Positions 26,892 through 36,272 of a stretch of 64,000 bases of DNA are shown here, piece after piece. Where the stretch lies: positions 868,001-932,000 of the forward strand of contig NZ_VRUR01000002.1 in the NCBI RefSeq assembly GCF_008040165.1, written 5' to 3'. The notes under the pieces are model-generated. The model worked only from the letters and a program-made list of their open reading frames with translations. It was not told where the DNA came from and ran no database searches. The stretch comes from Flagellimonas hymeniacidonis (GTDB lineage: Bacteria; Bacteroidota; Bacteroidia; Flavobacteriales; Flavobacteriaceae). The position numbers were made by a program, and so were the translations under genes. Each line of letters starts with the position of its first letter. The stretch's first letter is position 1.

Positions 26892-28523
26892 ATGTTATCA
26901 GTATCTAATTTATCAGTGCAGTTTGGAAAAAGAGTCTTGTTTGATGAGGTAAATGTGACCTTTACCCATGGGAATTGCTATGGGATAATTGGCGCCAATG
27001 GTGCCGGAAAGTCTACCTTTTTAAAGATATTGGCGGGGCAAATAGATGCTACCTCGGGGCATGTCCATTTAGAGCCTGGAAAAAGGATGTCCATTCTAGA
27101 ACAAAACCATAATGCGTATGATGATGTTCCCGTATTGGAGTCGGTGGTAATGGGCAATAAACCCCTTTTTAAAATTAAGAAAGAGATAGATGCACTCTAT
27201 GCAGATTATACGGATGAGAATGCAGAGAAAATAGGGGAGTTGCAAGTGCAATTTGAAGAAATGAACGGATGGAACGCAGATAGCGATGCTGCTGCGCTGT
27301 TGTCCAACTTGGGTATAGCGGAAGAGCTACACTATACCAATATGGCCGATTTGGACTCTAAATTGAAGGTTAGGGTGCTTTTGGCCCAAGCCTTGTTTGG
27401 TAACCCAGATGTGCTGATCATGGATGAGCCTACAAACGATTTGGATTACGAAACCATAAACTGGCTAGAGAACTTTTTGGCCAACTATGATAATACGGTA
27501 ATCGTAGTTTCTCACGACAGACACTTCTTAGATGCCGTGTGTACTAGCATTGCGGATATCGATTTTGGAAAAATAAATTTGTTTTCTGGAAACTATACAT
27601 TTTGGTACCAGAGTAGCCAATTGGCTGCAAGACAAAGAGCACAGCAAAACAAAAAATCAGAAGAAAAAGCCAAGGAACTTCAAGAGTTTATTCAACGCTT
27701 TAGTGCCAACGTTGCAAAAAGCAAGCAGGCAACATCCCGTAAAAAAATGCTGGATAAGCTTAAAATTGAAGATATCAAACCTTCTAGCAGAAGGTATCCC
27801 GCGATTATATTTGAAAGAGAACGTGAGGCCGGAGACCAAATATTGAATGTCGAAAAGCTTTCCGCGACTTCAGATGATGGAGATTTGTTGTTTCAAGATG
27901 TGAATATCAACTTGGCAAAAGGGGACAAGGTGGCCATAATCTCCAAAGATTCAAGAGCAACCACCGCTTTCTATGATATTATAAACGGAAAAGTGCCTGC
28001 AGGTAGTGGAGATTATAAATGGGGAGTAACTACAATCCAATCTTATTTGCCAGCAGATAACGCTTCGTATTTTGAAGACCCTATTAGTTTGGTGGATTGG
28101 TTACGCCAATGGACCAAGACGGAGGAGGAAAGAGAAGAGGTGTACATTAGAGGGTTTTTGGGTAAAATGTTGTTTAGTGGAGAAGAAGCCCTTAAGAAAT
28201 GTACGGTGCTTTCTGGAGGAGAAAAAGTGCGTTGTATGTTGAGTAGAATGATGCTCTTACGTGCCAATGTGTTGCTGTTGGATGAGCCTACCAATCACTT
28301 GGATTTGGAAAGTATAACGGCTTTCAACAATTCACTGAAGAATTTTAAGGGTACCGTTTTGCTAACGACCCATGATCATGAATTTGTTCATACCGTGGCC
28401 AACAGAATTATAGAATTGACTCCTAAAGGATGCATAGATCGCTATTTAACTTTTGATGACTATATGTCTGATAAATCAATCAAGGAACAGCGAAAGAAAA
28501 TGTACGCTATGGCAGCGGTATAA
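26892..28523 (+). CDS. ABC-F family ATPase, YbiT-like, second P-loop degenerate
   Basis: A 543-residue soluble twin ATPase with no membrane domain. The first domain has Walker A GANGAGKST, a degenerate signature (LDSKLKVRVLLAQ) as in E. coli YbiT, Walker B VLIMDEPTNDLD and VVVSHDRHFLD. The linker (residues about 250-310) is Lys/Arg-rich. The second has a good signature (LSGGEKVR) and Walker B VLLLDEPTNHLD, but its Walker A position reads SKDSRATT without the Gly-Lys-Ser/Thr, so only one site is expected to bind ATP normally. ABC-F proteins act on the ribosome E-site. The ATG at 26892 gives the family N-terminus MLSVSNLSVQFG; an upstream TTG is unlikely. Confidence 0.93.
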   Translation: MLSVSNLSVQFGKRVLFDEVNVTFTHGNCYGIIGANGAGKSTFLKILAGQIDATSGHVHLEPGKRMSILEQNHNAYDDVPVLESVVMGNKPLFKIKKEIDALYADYTDENAEKIGELQVQFEEMNGWNADSDAAALLSNLGIAEELHYTNMADLDSKLKVRVLLAQALFGNPDVLIMDEPTNDLDYETINWLENFLANYDNTVIVVSHDRHFLDAVCTSIADIDFGKINLFSGNYTFWYQSSQLAARQRAQQNKKSEEKAKELQEFIQRFSANVAKSKQATSRKKMLDKLKIEDIKPSSRRYPAIIFEREREAGDQILNVEKLSATSDDGDLLFQDVNINLAKGDKVAIISKDSRATTAFYDIINGKVPAGSGDYKWGVTTIQSYLPADNASYFEDPISLVDWLRQWTKTEEEREEVYIRGFLGKMLFSGEEALKKCTVLSGGEKVRCMLSRMMLLRANVLLLDEPTNHLDLESITAFNNSLKNFKGTVLLTTHDHEFVHTVANRIIELTPKGCIDRYLTFDDYMSDKSIKEQRKKMYAMAAV

Positions 28524-28531
28524 CACTTTAG

Positions 28532-29251
28532 CTACGCATTAAAATACTTACTGTTCCAAATAGCTGGATTAAAGTTTTTTCCCAGAGCAAATCCATAAAA
28601 AATTACAATGGAGGCGATAGCCTTGAACATAAAGAAGAAAATAATCCAAAATTCTGCTGTGGAGTTATTTTTTGAAAACAACCCATTGGGTACCATAAGC
28701 GAAACCAAATAGCTTATCAGTACGACTAAAAAGGTTAGATTGATTATATTTTTAAATGGCCACGCCAGCATTTTACGAAATGGATGGAGGTCATTCCCCC
28801 ATTTATGGATCAGGTAGAAATAATTATTTCCAATGGGAGCAAAGAGGAGTGGGTCATCCCTGTCTTCCAATTTAAAAAGTTTGGATGGCGCCATAACTTT
28901 ATACCCTTTGATGTCAATATCATGATCAGCTTCTAGGGTCTTAATTTTGGTAATGGCCTGCTCAGGAATTTTCCCTTTAAAATAACTGCTGTCCAGAAAT
29001 CGAAGTCGGTAATTAATACAGATTTCCTTTATTTGATCTAGATGATAAATGTATTCCGTTTCTAAAAGGTCAAAATTGAAATTATTGACAACTATTTTGT
29101 TTTTAGAATGGAGCTCCGTATTAATTTTAGCTTCTTGTGTAAAGTTGCTAGCTAAAATGTGCTGTACTTCTTCTAAAAGTTGATGTTCTTTAGCACTCTT
29201 TTTTCTTTGTAGATACAGCTTATGCTCAATGTCTGTATTTTTGAATATCAT
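28532..29251 (-). CDS. Membrane protein of unknown function, two transmembrane segments
   Basis: A 239-residue protein starting at MIFKNTDIEHKL (ATG 29251); the longer upstream ORF has no support. The N-terminal 165 residues are soluble, Lys/Glu-rich and contain a possible helical region (KLYLQRKKSAKEHQLLEEV). Two hydrophobic segments follow near residues 170-195 and 205-230, the second leading to a short C-terminal tail (NFNPAIWNSKYF). I recognise no family. It converges with the ABC-F gene (8 nt between the stops). Confidence 0.65.
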   Translation of the reverse strand: MIFKNTDIEHKLYLQRKKSAKEHQLLEEVQHILASNFTQEAKINTELHSKNKIVVNNFNFDLLETEYIYHLDQIKEICINYRLRFLDSSYFKGKIPEQAITKIKTLEADHDIDIKGYKVMAPSKLFKLEDRDDPLLFAPIGNNYFYLIHKWGNDLHPFRKMLAWPFKNIINLTFLVVLISYLVSLMVPNGLFSKNNSTAEFWIIFFFMFKAIASIVIFYGFALGKNFNPAIWNSKYFNA

Positions 29252-29413
29252 GTTCACTTTTCTTAGCAATTCCCTCAAAGTTAACGAATTGTAATACTGT
29301 TTTAGAATTGAGTGAAAAATCAATATGTTAACATTATGTTAAATTGATTTCTGAGTTTTCAAAAAACTGCTCCGTTTTCATAAAAAGATGTAACTTATCG
29401 AAGATTTTGGTAT

Positions 29414-29449
29414 TTGAACGTCTAACTATATTTTTCAGACGTATATTTG
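29414..29449 (+). promoter_or_regulatory. Possible promoter of the fasciclin gene
   Basis: TATATTTG at 29442-29449 matches the -7 consensus exactly; the nearest upstream TTG (29414-29416) is at 25 nt, slightly long. The ATG at 29476 follows 26 nt later. Confidence 0.4.
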
Positions 29450-29475
29450 AAGCAGTCCCAAAGATTAGAACAACT

Positions 29476-30015
29476 ATGAAAGCCCCCATTAAAAGAATCC
29501 TACTTGGTCTATGTTTTGCCTATACGTTATCGATTTCTGCCCAAGAAATCAGCGAGTCAGCTACTAAGTCCATTACCCAGAATACTATTGAATCTGATAA
29601 ACATAAGATGCTTCTGGCAGCTGTAAAAGCTACCCAAATGGAAGATATCTTAGATAAATCGGGACCCTTTACAATTTTTGCACCTTCTGATGCTGCCTTT
29701 GCAAAATTCTCCAATGAAAAAATGGAGCAATTAATCAATTCCAATGACAAAAGCGAATTGAAGTCTTTGCTTACCTATCATATGGTTGCAGGGAACCTAT
29801 CGGCTTCACATATTTTAAGAGCTATGTGCAAAGGAAATGGAAAAGCTAGTTTTACAACCATTCAGGGAAAGAAACTAATTGCCCATATGGATGGTTATGA
29901 TATTGTCTTAACGGATCCTGTTGGGAATACTGCAAGAATTACTGCTGCGGACGTAAATCAAAAAAATGGTGTCATTCACGAGATTGATAGCGTGATTGTA
30001 CCAAGCCAAATGTAG
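29476..30015 (+). CDS. Fasciclin (FAS1) domain protein, exported
   Basis: A 179-residue protein with a Sec signal (MKAPIKRILLGLCFAYTLSISAQ) and one FAS1 domain: DKHKMLLAAVKATQMEDIL, GPFTIFAPSDAAFAKF, LLTYHMVAGNLSA, and the conserved H-box/YH end IHEIDSVIVP. FAS1 modules mediate cell-surface or matrix adhesion; bacterial versions are secreted. The ORF is open further upstream but the signal peptide fixes the ATG at 29476. It is convergent with pheT, which ends 1 nt away. Confidence 0.92.
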   Translation: MKAPIKRILLGLCFAYTLSISAQEISESATKSITQNTIESDKHKMLLAAVKATQMEDILDKSGPFTIFAPSDAAFAKFSNEKMEQLINSNDKSELKSLLTYHMVAGNLSASHILRAMCKGNGKASFTTIQGKKLIAHMDGYDIVLTDPVGNTARITAADVNQKNGVIHEIDSVIVPSQM

Positions 30016-32436
30016 TTAACGCAATTCAGCTCCCAATTCTTTTTGATAACGAGCCAATAACTTGGACATTATTTTGTCAATCTGTTTATCGGTCAAGGTT
30101 TTCTTCTCATCCAATAAAGTAAAACTAACGGCATAGGATTTTTTCCCTTCCGGCAAATTTTTGCCTTTATAAACATCAAACAAGTTCACCTTTTTAAGAA
30201 GATTTTTTTCGGTATTCCATGCCAAATTGTATACCTGCTGAAATGAAACGGCTTCATCCAATTGTAAAGCAAAATCACGAGTTACTTCTGGGAACTTAGG
30301 AATTTCTTTAAACTGTTTATTTTGCTTGCTTAAGGAACTAAGGATTAAATCCCAATCAAAATCAGCATAAAACACTTCTTGTTTAATATCGAATTCCTTT
30401 AATATAGCCCTGTTCACTAAGCCATAAGTTCCTAATCCAGAGCCATTTAGATTGCATTGCAAGCCTTCCGCATAAATGTCATCCGAATAGGGTTCTATGG
30501 ATACATCCCTTAAACCTAATCTATCTAAAATGGTTTCCACACTTCCTTTTAAGAAGAAAAAATCGGTTTTCTTAGCAGATAGGGCCCAGTTATTTTTAGA
30601 ACGATTCCCAGAGACAAAAAGCGCTAAATGTTGACACTCGTTATTCTTTTTTCCAGACTTATGATAGGTCTTTCCAAATTCAAACAGCTTTAAATCTGTT
30701 TTCTGTCTGTTATTGTTATAACTAACCGTTTGCAATCCAGAAAACAGCATTGAAGTCCTTAATACTGATAAATCAGCACTTAAGGGATTCAACATATCGA
30801 CAGTTTTTTTCTTTGTCTCTACAACATTTTGAGTTCCTGCTGCAACCAAACTATTGGTCATAATTTCATAGAAACCCTGAGCTGCCAACATGTTTCCAAC
30901 AATATCCTGAATCCGATAACTTTCAAACCTGGAAGTCTTGGCAATGGAAGCGGTAAGCTTTTCTTTGTAGTCAATGTTGTTATAACCAAAAACCCTTAGA
31001 ATTTCTTCAATAACATCTACTTCGCGTTCCACATCTACTCTATACGTGGGAATGGTGAGCCCAAGACCGGATTCGGTAACATTGTTCACCTTTATTTCCA
31101 GCGAGGCCAATATAGACTTTATGGTATCCCGTGGAATTTCCTGTCCAATCAAGGAGTTGATTTTATCAAAAGTCAAGAAAACTTGACGTTCTTGTGCTTT
31201 TTTAGGGTAAAGGTCAACCACCTCTGAACTAATATCCCCACCTGCAATTTCACGAATCAATAGTGCAGCCCTTTTCAGCGCATACTCCGTCATATTAATA
31301 TCGATTCCTCTTTCAAACCTAAAGGAAGCATCGGTATTTAAACCATGTCTTTTTGCTGTTTTTCTAATCGATACAGAATCAAAATAGGCACTTTCCAAGA
31401 ATATGGAAGAGGTATGTTCGGTTACACCAGAATGTATTCCTCCGAAAACCCCTGCGATACACATGGGTTTCTCCGCATCACAAATCATTAAATCATCTTC
31501 GTGAAGCTCACGCTCCACATCATCCAAAGTTGTGAACTTTGTTCCCTTGGGCAAAGTCTTTACCTCAATTTTCCCTCCTTTTATTTTAAAGGCATCAAAA
31601 GCATGTAAAGGTTGGCCCAACTCGTGAAGAACATAATTGGTCACATCAACCACATTATTAATAGGAGATAAACCAATAGCTTTAAGTCTGTTTTTTAGCC
31701 AATGAGGAGATTCTTGAACAATAATATTACTGATGGTTACACCACAGTATCTAGGTGCCAATTGGCTATCCTCAACCTCAACATCGATTTTAAGCGATCT
31801 ATTATCGATGGAAAAATTACTGGTGGAAGGAGTTACCAATTCCTTGGAGATTTCCAATTGTTCCAGTCCAGCCTTTAAATCACGAGCCACACCAAAATGG
31901 CTCATAGCATCCGCACGATTGGGAGTAAGTCCTATTTCGAATACTTCGTCATTTTCAATTTCAAAAACTTGTGCACAAGGTGTGCCTGGTTCCAGTATTT
32001 CACTCAGGACCATAATACCATCATGGCTTTCTCCTAAGCCAAGTTCATCTTCAGCGCAAATCATGCCCTGACTTTCTTCACCTCTAATTTTCCCTTTTTT
32101 TATCTTCCAAGCTTCACCTTCCTTGGTGTATAGGGTAGTGCCAATTGTAGCAACAGGCACCTTTTGACCAGCTGCCACGTTGGGAGCTCCGCAAACAATT
32201 TGTAAAGGAGCATCTTCACCCACATCAACAGTGGTAAGTCTAAGTCGGTCTGCATTCGGATGCTTATCGCAAGTAAGTACGTGGCCTACCACAACACCTT
32301 GTAATCCTCCTTTAACCGATTCAAAGCTAGAAATGCCCTCAACCTCCAAACCTAGGTCGGTCAACACTTCTCCTGTTTTTTGCGAATCCCAGTCAATTTG
32401 CAAAAATTGCTTTAACCAGTTGTAAGAAATCTTCAT
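30016..32436 (-). CDS. pheT: Phenylalanine--tRNA ligase beta subunit
   Basis: An 806-residue beta subunit of the heterotetramer that charges tRNA-Phe. N-terminal helix-tRNA-binding/OB domain (about 40-150, LTCDKHPNADRLRLTTVDVG), B3/B4 editing domain, B5 domain (FEIGLTPNRADAMSHFGVARD, GLSPINNVVDVTNYVLHELGQPLHAFD), synthetase-like core, and C-terminal FDX-ACB domain (FPEVTRDFALQLDEAV). The alpha subunit (pheS) is not next to it in this window. It has its own good promoter at 32456-32486 and a 3' end that meets the fasciclin gene. Confidence 0.98.
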   Translation of the reverse strand: MKISYNWLKQFLQIDWDSQKTGEVLTDLGLEVEGISSFESVKGGLQGVVVGHVLTCDKHPNADRLRLTTVDVGEDAPLQIVCGAPNVAAGQKVPVATIGTTLYTKEGEAWKIKKGKIRGEESQGMICAEDELGLGESHDGIMVLSEILEPGTPCAQVFEIENDEVFEIGLTPNRADAMSHFGVARDLKAGLEQLEISKELVTPSTSNFSIDNRSLKIDVEVEDSQLAPRYCGVTISNIIVQESPHWLKNRLKAIGLSPINNVVDVTNYVLHELGQPLHAFDAFKIKGGKIEVKTLPKGTKFTTLDDVERELHEDDLMICDAEKPMCIAGVFGGIHSGVTEHTSSIFLESAYFDSVSIRKTAKRHGLNTDASFRFERGIDINMTEYALKRAALLIREIAGGDISSEVVDLYPKKAQERQVFLTFDKINSLIGQEIPRDTIKSILASLEIKVNNVTESGLGLTIPTYRVDVEREVDVIEEILRVFGYNNIDYKEKLTASIAKTSRFESYRIQDIVGNMLAAQGFYEIMTNSLVAAGTQNVVETKKKTVDMLNPLSADLSVLRTSMLFSGLQTVSYNNNRQKTDLKLFEFGKTYHKSGKKNNECQHLALFVSGNRSKNNWALSAKKTDFFFLKGSVETILDRLGLRDVSIEPYSDDIYAEGLQCNLNGSGLGTYGLVNRAILKEFDIKQEVFYADFDWDLILSSLSKQNKQFKEIPKFPEVTRDFALQLDEAVSFQQVYNLAWNTEKNLLKKVNLFDVYKGKNLPEGKKSYAVSFTLLDEKKTLTDKQIDKIMSKLLARYQKELGAELR

Positions 32437-32455
32437 ACCCCAATTTTAAAGTGGA

Positions 32456-32486
32456 CAAAGATAAAACAATAGGGGAAGAGATTCAA
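32456..32486 (-). promoter_or_regulatory. Flavobacterial promoter of pheT
   Basis: On the minus strand TTG (complement of 32484-32486) is followed after 20 nt by TATCTTTG (complement of 32456-32463), an exact consensus, 20 nt upstream of the start codon at 32436. Confidence 0.7.
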
Positions 32487-32566
32487 TGTAAATAATATTC
32501 TAAACAATCGCCTTTATTGTAATTTTTGCGTTGTATTTTCGATTTTAAGGATAAATCTTTCAGAAT

Positions 32567-33805
32567 ATGAAAAGAATTTGGTTTTTAGCAATAAGCTTCA
32601 TGCTTTTATTTTCTTCTTGTGAAGAAGAGCAAAAAGAACTTCTTACCGGAAAATGGTGGGCAAAATTGGATGTTTCAGAAACGGAAGAACTCCCATTTAA
32701 TTTCACATTATCAGAAAGTAAAGAAGGTGGCTATCGCATAGAAATGTACAATGCAGATGAGACAGTACTAGTTGACGAAATTGAAATAAACAATGATTCC
32801 ATTCATATCAAAATGCCCATTTTTGAAGGATATATTTCTGGAGTGTTTTCCGAAAACGAAATCAGAGGAGATTTTATTAAAGAAAGTTTGGAACGCATTG
32901 TTCCTTTTAAAGCCGTTTATGGAGAACGGGATAGATTTGAGGCAAACCAGCCCGCTAATAATGATATCTCAGGAATTTGGGAAACCTATTTTGATGTTGA
33001 CACAGAGGATGAGTACCCTGCCAAGGGAATATTTATGCAAAATGGAAACAAAGTAAATGGGACTTTTAGAACTACAACTGGTGATTATAGGTATTTGGAA
33101 GGTACAGTAAGCGGCGATACCCTTAAGCTTTCCACGTTTGATGGTGCACATGCATTTTTGTTTACGGCTCGAGTGACGGATAGTACCCTGCAAGGCCATT
33201 TTTATTCAGGTAATCACTCGGTTGAAAAATTTGTGGCAAGAAGAAATGAAGCTTTTGAACTTCCAGATGCGAATACGTTGACTTTTTTAAAGGATGGATA
33301 TGACAGTTTTGATTTTTCTTTTCCAGACGAAGCAGGCAATTTAGTGAGTTTGTCCGATGCAAGATTTGAAAATAAAGTAGTTCTTGTTCAGATTATGGGA
33401 ACATGGTGCCCGAATTGTCTGGATGAGACGCGTTTTTATGTGGATTTTCTTAATGAAAACCCTGAGTTGGATGTTGAGTTTGTAGCCTTGGCTTTTGAGT
33501 ATGCCAAGACACAAGAAAAAGCATTTGAAGGTATTGCTCGGCTTAAAAAGAGAGTGGGAGTGGAGTATCCAATCCTATTGGCCCAATTTGGTAGTTCTAG
33601 TAAGCAAAAGGCGAATGAAAAACTACCGATGTTAAACCATGTATTGTCTTACCCAACCACTATCTATATGGATAAAAATGGAGCGGTCAACAAAATACAC
33701 ACTGGTTTTAATGGTCCTGCTACTGGCAGGAAGTTTGAAGAATTTAAAAAAGAGTTTTCCGAAACTATAAGTATGCTAACCGAGGAAACGGTTGAGCTTA
33801 AATAA
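32567..33805 (+). CDS. TlpA-family thiol-disulfide oxidoreductase lipoprotein
   Basis: A 412-residue lipoprotein (FSSC lipobox, C19). The N-terminal part is a beta-rich domain (about 25-240) and residues about 255-405 are a thioredoxin fold with intact active site GTWCPNCLDE, followed by cis-Pro LSYPTTIYMDKNG. It would reduce or isomerise disulfides outside the cytoplasm, or serve cytochrome c maturation. The stop overlaps the leuB stop by 8 nt on the other strand, so the two transcripts are convergent. Confidence 0.9.
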   Translation: MKRIWFLAISFMLLFSSCEEEQKELLTGKWWAKLDVSETEELPFNFTLSESKEGGYRIEMYNADETVLVDEIEINNDSIHIKMPIFEGYISGVFSENEIRGDFIKESLERIVPFKAVYGERDRFEANQPANNDISGIWETYFDVDTEDEYPAKGIFMQNGNKVNGTFRTTTGDYRYLEGTVSGDTLKLSTFDGAHAFLFTARVTDSTLQGHFYSGNHSVEKFVARRNEAFELPDANTLTFLKDGYDSFDFSFPDEAGNLVSLSDARFENKVVLVQIMGTWCPNCLDETRFYVDFLNENPELDVEFVALAFEYAKTQEKAFEGIARLKKRVGVEYPILLAQFGSSSKQKANEKLPMLNHVLSYPTTIYMDKNGAVNKIHTGFNGPATGRKFEEFKKEFSETISMLTEETVELK

Positions 33806-34916
33806 TGGTAGACTTTCCTAGGTCGATGTTTTCATCATTCATATTGAAGTCATCCTCGCTGTCAACAATATTTTCGGCAATAAAATCCCCAACCTGATTG
33901 GTGCCATATTGGCTTTTGGTTTCTAAATCGGGAGTAACCACACCTTTCTTTAAAGATTTATCTACCGCTTCTCTGACAGCCATCGCTTCTTCAAACAGTT
34001 TAAAATGTTCTAAAAGCATTGCGGCCGATAGAATGGAAGCAATGGGATTTGCAATATCTTTCCCCTTGGCTTGCGGATAAGAACCATGAATGGGTTCAAA
34101 CAGCGCATTTTCATCCCCTATGGATGCCGAGGCCAGTAACCCAATAGAGCCACCTATAACACTGCCTTCATCTGAAATGATGTCTCCAAACATATTTTCG
34201 GTTAGGATAACATCAAACTGTTTTGGATTAAGGATGATTTGCATCGCCGCGTTGTCCACAAACAAATATTCCAATTTAACCTCTGGATAACTCTCACCAA
34301 TTTTGGCGACAACCTTTCTCCAAAGCCTAGATGATTCAAGTACATTGGCTTTGTCCACTAAAGTGAGTTTATTTCTTCTGTTTTTAGCCGCTTTGAAGGC
34401 CAAATGCGCTATTCGCGAAATTTCTTTTTCAGAATATTCACATAAATCAGAAGCTATAGTACCTTCTTTGTTGATTTTTTTCTCACCAAAATAAATGCCC
34501 CCAGTCAATTCTCGGTAAATGGTGAAATCGGTTCCGGAAATAATCTCTTTCTTTAGCGGTGAATTCTCTATAAGGGTCGGAAAAACTTTAACAGGTCTAA
34601 TATTGGTATAAAGCCCAAGCGCTTTTCTTAACTTGAGTAATCCTTGCTCTGGTCTTACTGTCGCATTGGGATTGTTGTCATATTTAGGGTCACCTATAGC
34701 TCCAAATAATACGGCATCCGATTCCTTACAAAGATTCAGGGTGTTATCTGGCAGTGGACTTCCTTTCTTATCGATGGCAATTGCACCAACCAGTGCTTCC
34801 TTATAAATAAAATTGTGGTTAAAGGTCTCTTCAACGGCTTGTAGGCACTTCACGGCTTGGGCTAAAACTTCCGGTCCTATACCATCTCCAGGCAACAATG
34901 CAATATTCAGATTCAT
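33798..34916 (-). CDS. leuB: 3-isopropylmalate dehydrogenase
   Basis: A 372-residue enzyme that oxidatively decarboxylates 3-isopropylmalate to 2-oxoisocaproate in leucine synthesis. Motifs: ALLPGDGIGPEVLAQA, IRPVKVFPTL, the substrate arginines and Tyr in FTIYRELTGGIYFGEK, NMFGDIISDEGSVIGGSIGLLASAS, and the NAD-binding GSYPQAKGKDIANPIASILSAAMLLEH. The C-terminus has an extra acidic tail (DSEDDFNMNDENIDLG) beyond the usual end. It follows leuA by 37 nt on the minus strand; leuC and leuD are absent here. Confidence 0.97.
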   Translation of the reverse strand: MNLNIALLPGDGIGPEVLAQAVKCLQAVEETFNHNFIYKEALVGAIAIDKKGSPLPDNTLNLCKESDAVLFGAIGDPKYDNNPNATVRPEQGLLKLRKALGLYTNIRPVKVFPTLIENSPLKKEIISGTDFTIYRELTGGIYFGEKKINKEGTIASDLCEYSEKEISRIAHLAFKAAKNRRNKLTLVDKANVLESSRLWRKVVAKIGESYPEVKLEYLFVDNAAMQIILNPKQFDVILTENMFGDIISDEGSVIGGSIGLLASASIGDENALFEPIHGSYPQAKGKDIANPIASILSAAMLLEHFKLFEEAMAVREAVDKSLKKGVVTPDLETKSQYGTNQVGDFIAENIVDSEDDFNMNDENIDLGKSTII

Positions 34917-34953
34917 TTAATGGTGATTTCAAGTGTATTAGAAGTAGAAATAA

Positions 34954-36126
34954 TTATGCCAAACTTTGAATGGCAATATCACTTGTTTCAATAATTTGAT
35001 GGATATCATCGTCCAAAATTTCTTTTTTCTGATCTGCAAACTTTAGAAAGTTTTCATAAACCACATCCAATTGAAGCTTAGTGAGCTCATATCCCACATT
35101 TTTTGCACGATATGCCAAAGCAGCACGTCCACTTCTTGCAGTCAGAACGATTGATGACTCACTCACTCCTACATCTTTAGGGTCAATAATTTCATAGGTT
35201 TCCCGCTGCTTAATAACTCCATCTTGATGTATTCCAGAGCTATGCGCAAAGGCATTGGACCCAACAATGGCCTTATTGGGCTGTACTGGCATTCCCATTT
35301 TTTGCGATACCATTTGGCTGGTGTCTAAAAGGAGTTGGCTGTTGATGCCTGTGTCCAAGTTTAGATAAGGATGCTGTCTTAAGATCATTACAACCTCTTC
35401 CAAAGAAGTATTTCCTGCTCGTTCTCCTATTCCATTAATGGTGCATTCTATTTGTCTTGCCCCATTAACAACTCCAGCGATAGAATTTGCTGTTGCTAAA
35501 CCTAAATCGTTATGACAATGGCAAGAAAGTATTGCTTTATCAATACCCTTCACATTTTCTTTTAAATATTTCATTTTTGCCCCATATTCTTCTGGCAAAC
35601 AATATCCTGTTGTATCTGGAATATTCAAAACTGTTGCACCTGCTTTAACTACAGCTTCACAAACTTGTGCTAAAAATTCATTGTCAGTTCTACCAGCATC
35701 TTCGGCATAAAATTCCACATCTTCAACAAATGATTTTGCATATGCAACTGCATCTACCGCACGCTCTATAATTTTTTCACGGGTGGTATTAAACTTGTAC
35801 TTAATATGGGAGTCTGATGTTCCAATTCCTGTGTGAATTCTTGGTCGCTTGGCAATTTTAATGGCTTCTGCAGCAACCTCAATATCTTTTTTAACGGCAC
35901 GGGTAAGACCACAAACCGTTGCATTTTTTACCAATTTGGCAATCTCCTGAACAGAATTGAAATCTCCTGGACTTGATATAGGAAAGCCTGCCTCAATAAC
36001 GTCTACTCCCAAAACGTCTAAACGTTCTGCGATGACCAATTTTTGTTTTGTGTCTAATTTACATCCAGGAACTTGCTCTCCGTCCCTTAGTGTAGTATCA
36101 AAAATTTGTACCTTATCTTTAGCCAT
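34954..36126 (-). CDS. leuA: 2-isopropylmalate synthase, short form without regulatory domain
   Basis: A 390-residue enzyme, against about 510-520 for the long form. The catalytic TIM barrel is complete ([18 protein letters not shown]-like [59 protein letters not shown] with the metal-binding His), but the C-terminal LeuA dimer/allosteric domain is absent: the protein ends 60-70 residues after GIHQDG. It therefore should lack classical leucine feedback. It is followed by leuB after 37 nt. Short forms of this kind are, to my recollection, common in Bacteroidota. Confidence 0.95.
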   Translation of the reverse strand: MAKDKVQIFDTTLRDGEQVPGCKLDTKQKLVIAERLDVLGVDVIEAGFPISSPGDFNSVQEIAKLVKNATVCGLTRAVKKDIEVAAEAIKIAKRPRIHTGIGTSDSHIKYKFNTTREKIIERAVDAVAYAKSFVEDVEFYAEDAGRTDNEFLAQVCEAVVKAGATVLNIPDTTGYCLPEEYGAKMKYLKENVKGIDKAILSCHCHNDLGLATANSIAGVVNGARQIECTINGIGERAGNTSLEEVVMILRQHPYLNLDTGINSQLLLDTSQMVSQKMGMPVQPNKAIVGSNAFAHSSGIHQDGVIKQRETYEIIDPKDVGVSESSIVLTARSGRAALAYRAKNVGYELTKLQLDVVYENFLKFADQKKEILDDDIHQIIETSDIAIQSLA

Positions 36127-36272
36127 TATTGTTGTCAGTTTTATCTAAACCTTACGAAGATATAGTAGGCGTTGGCAAGAACTGTAAAATGCTAAAATCC
36201 ATTACAACGTTAAATTGTATTTCATAAGGATTAATGTGTTGAAATACAAATGGTTAATTTATATTTTTTACG

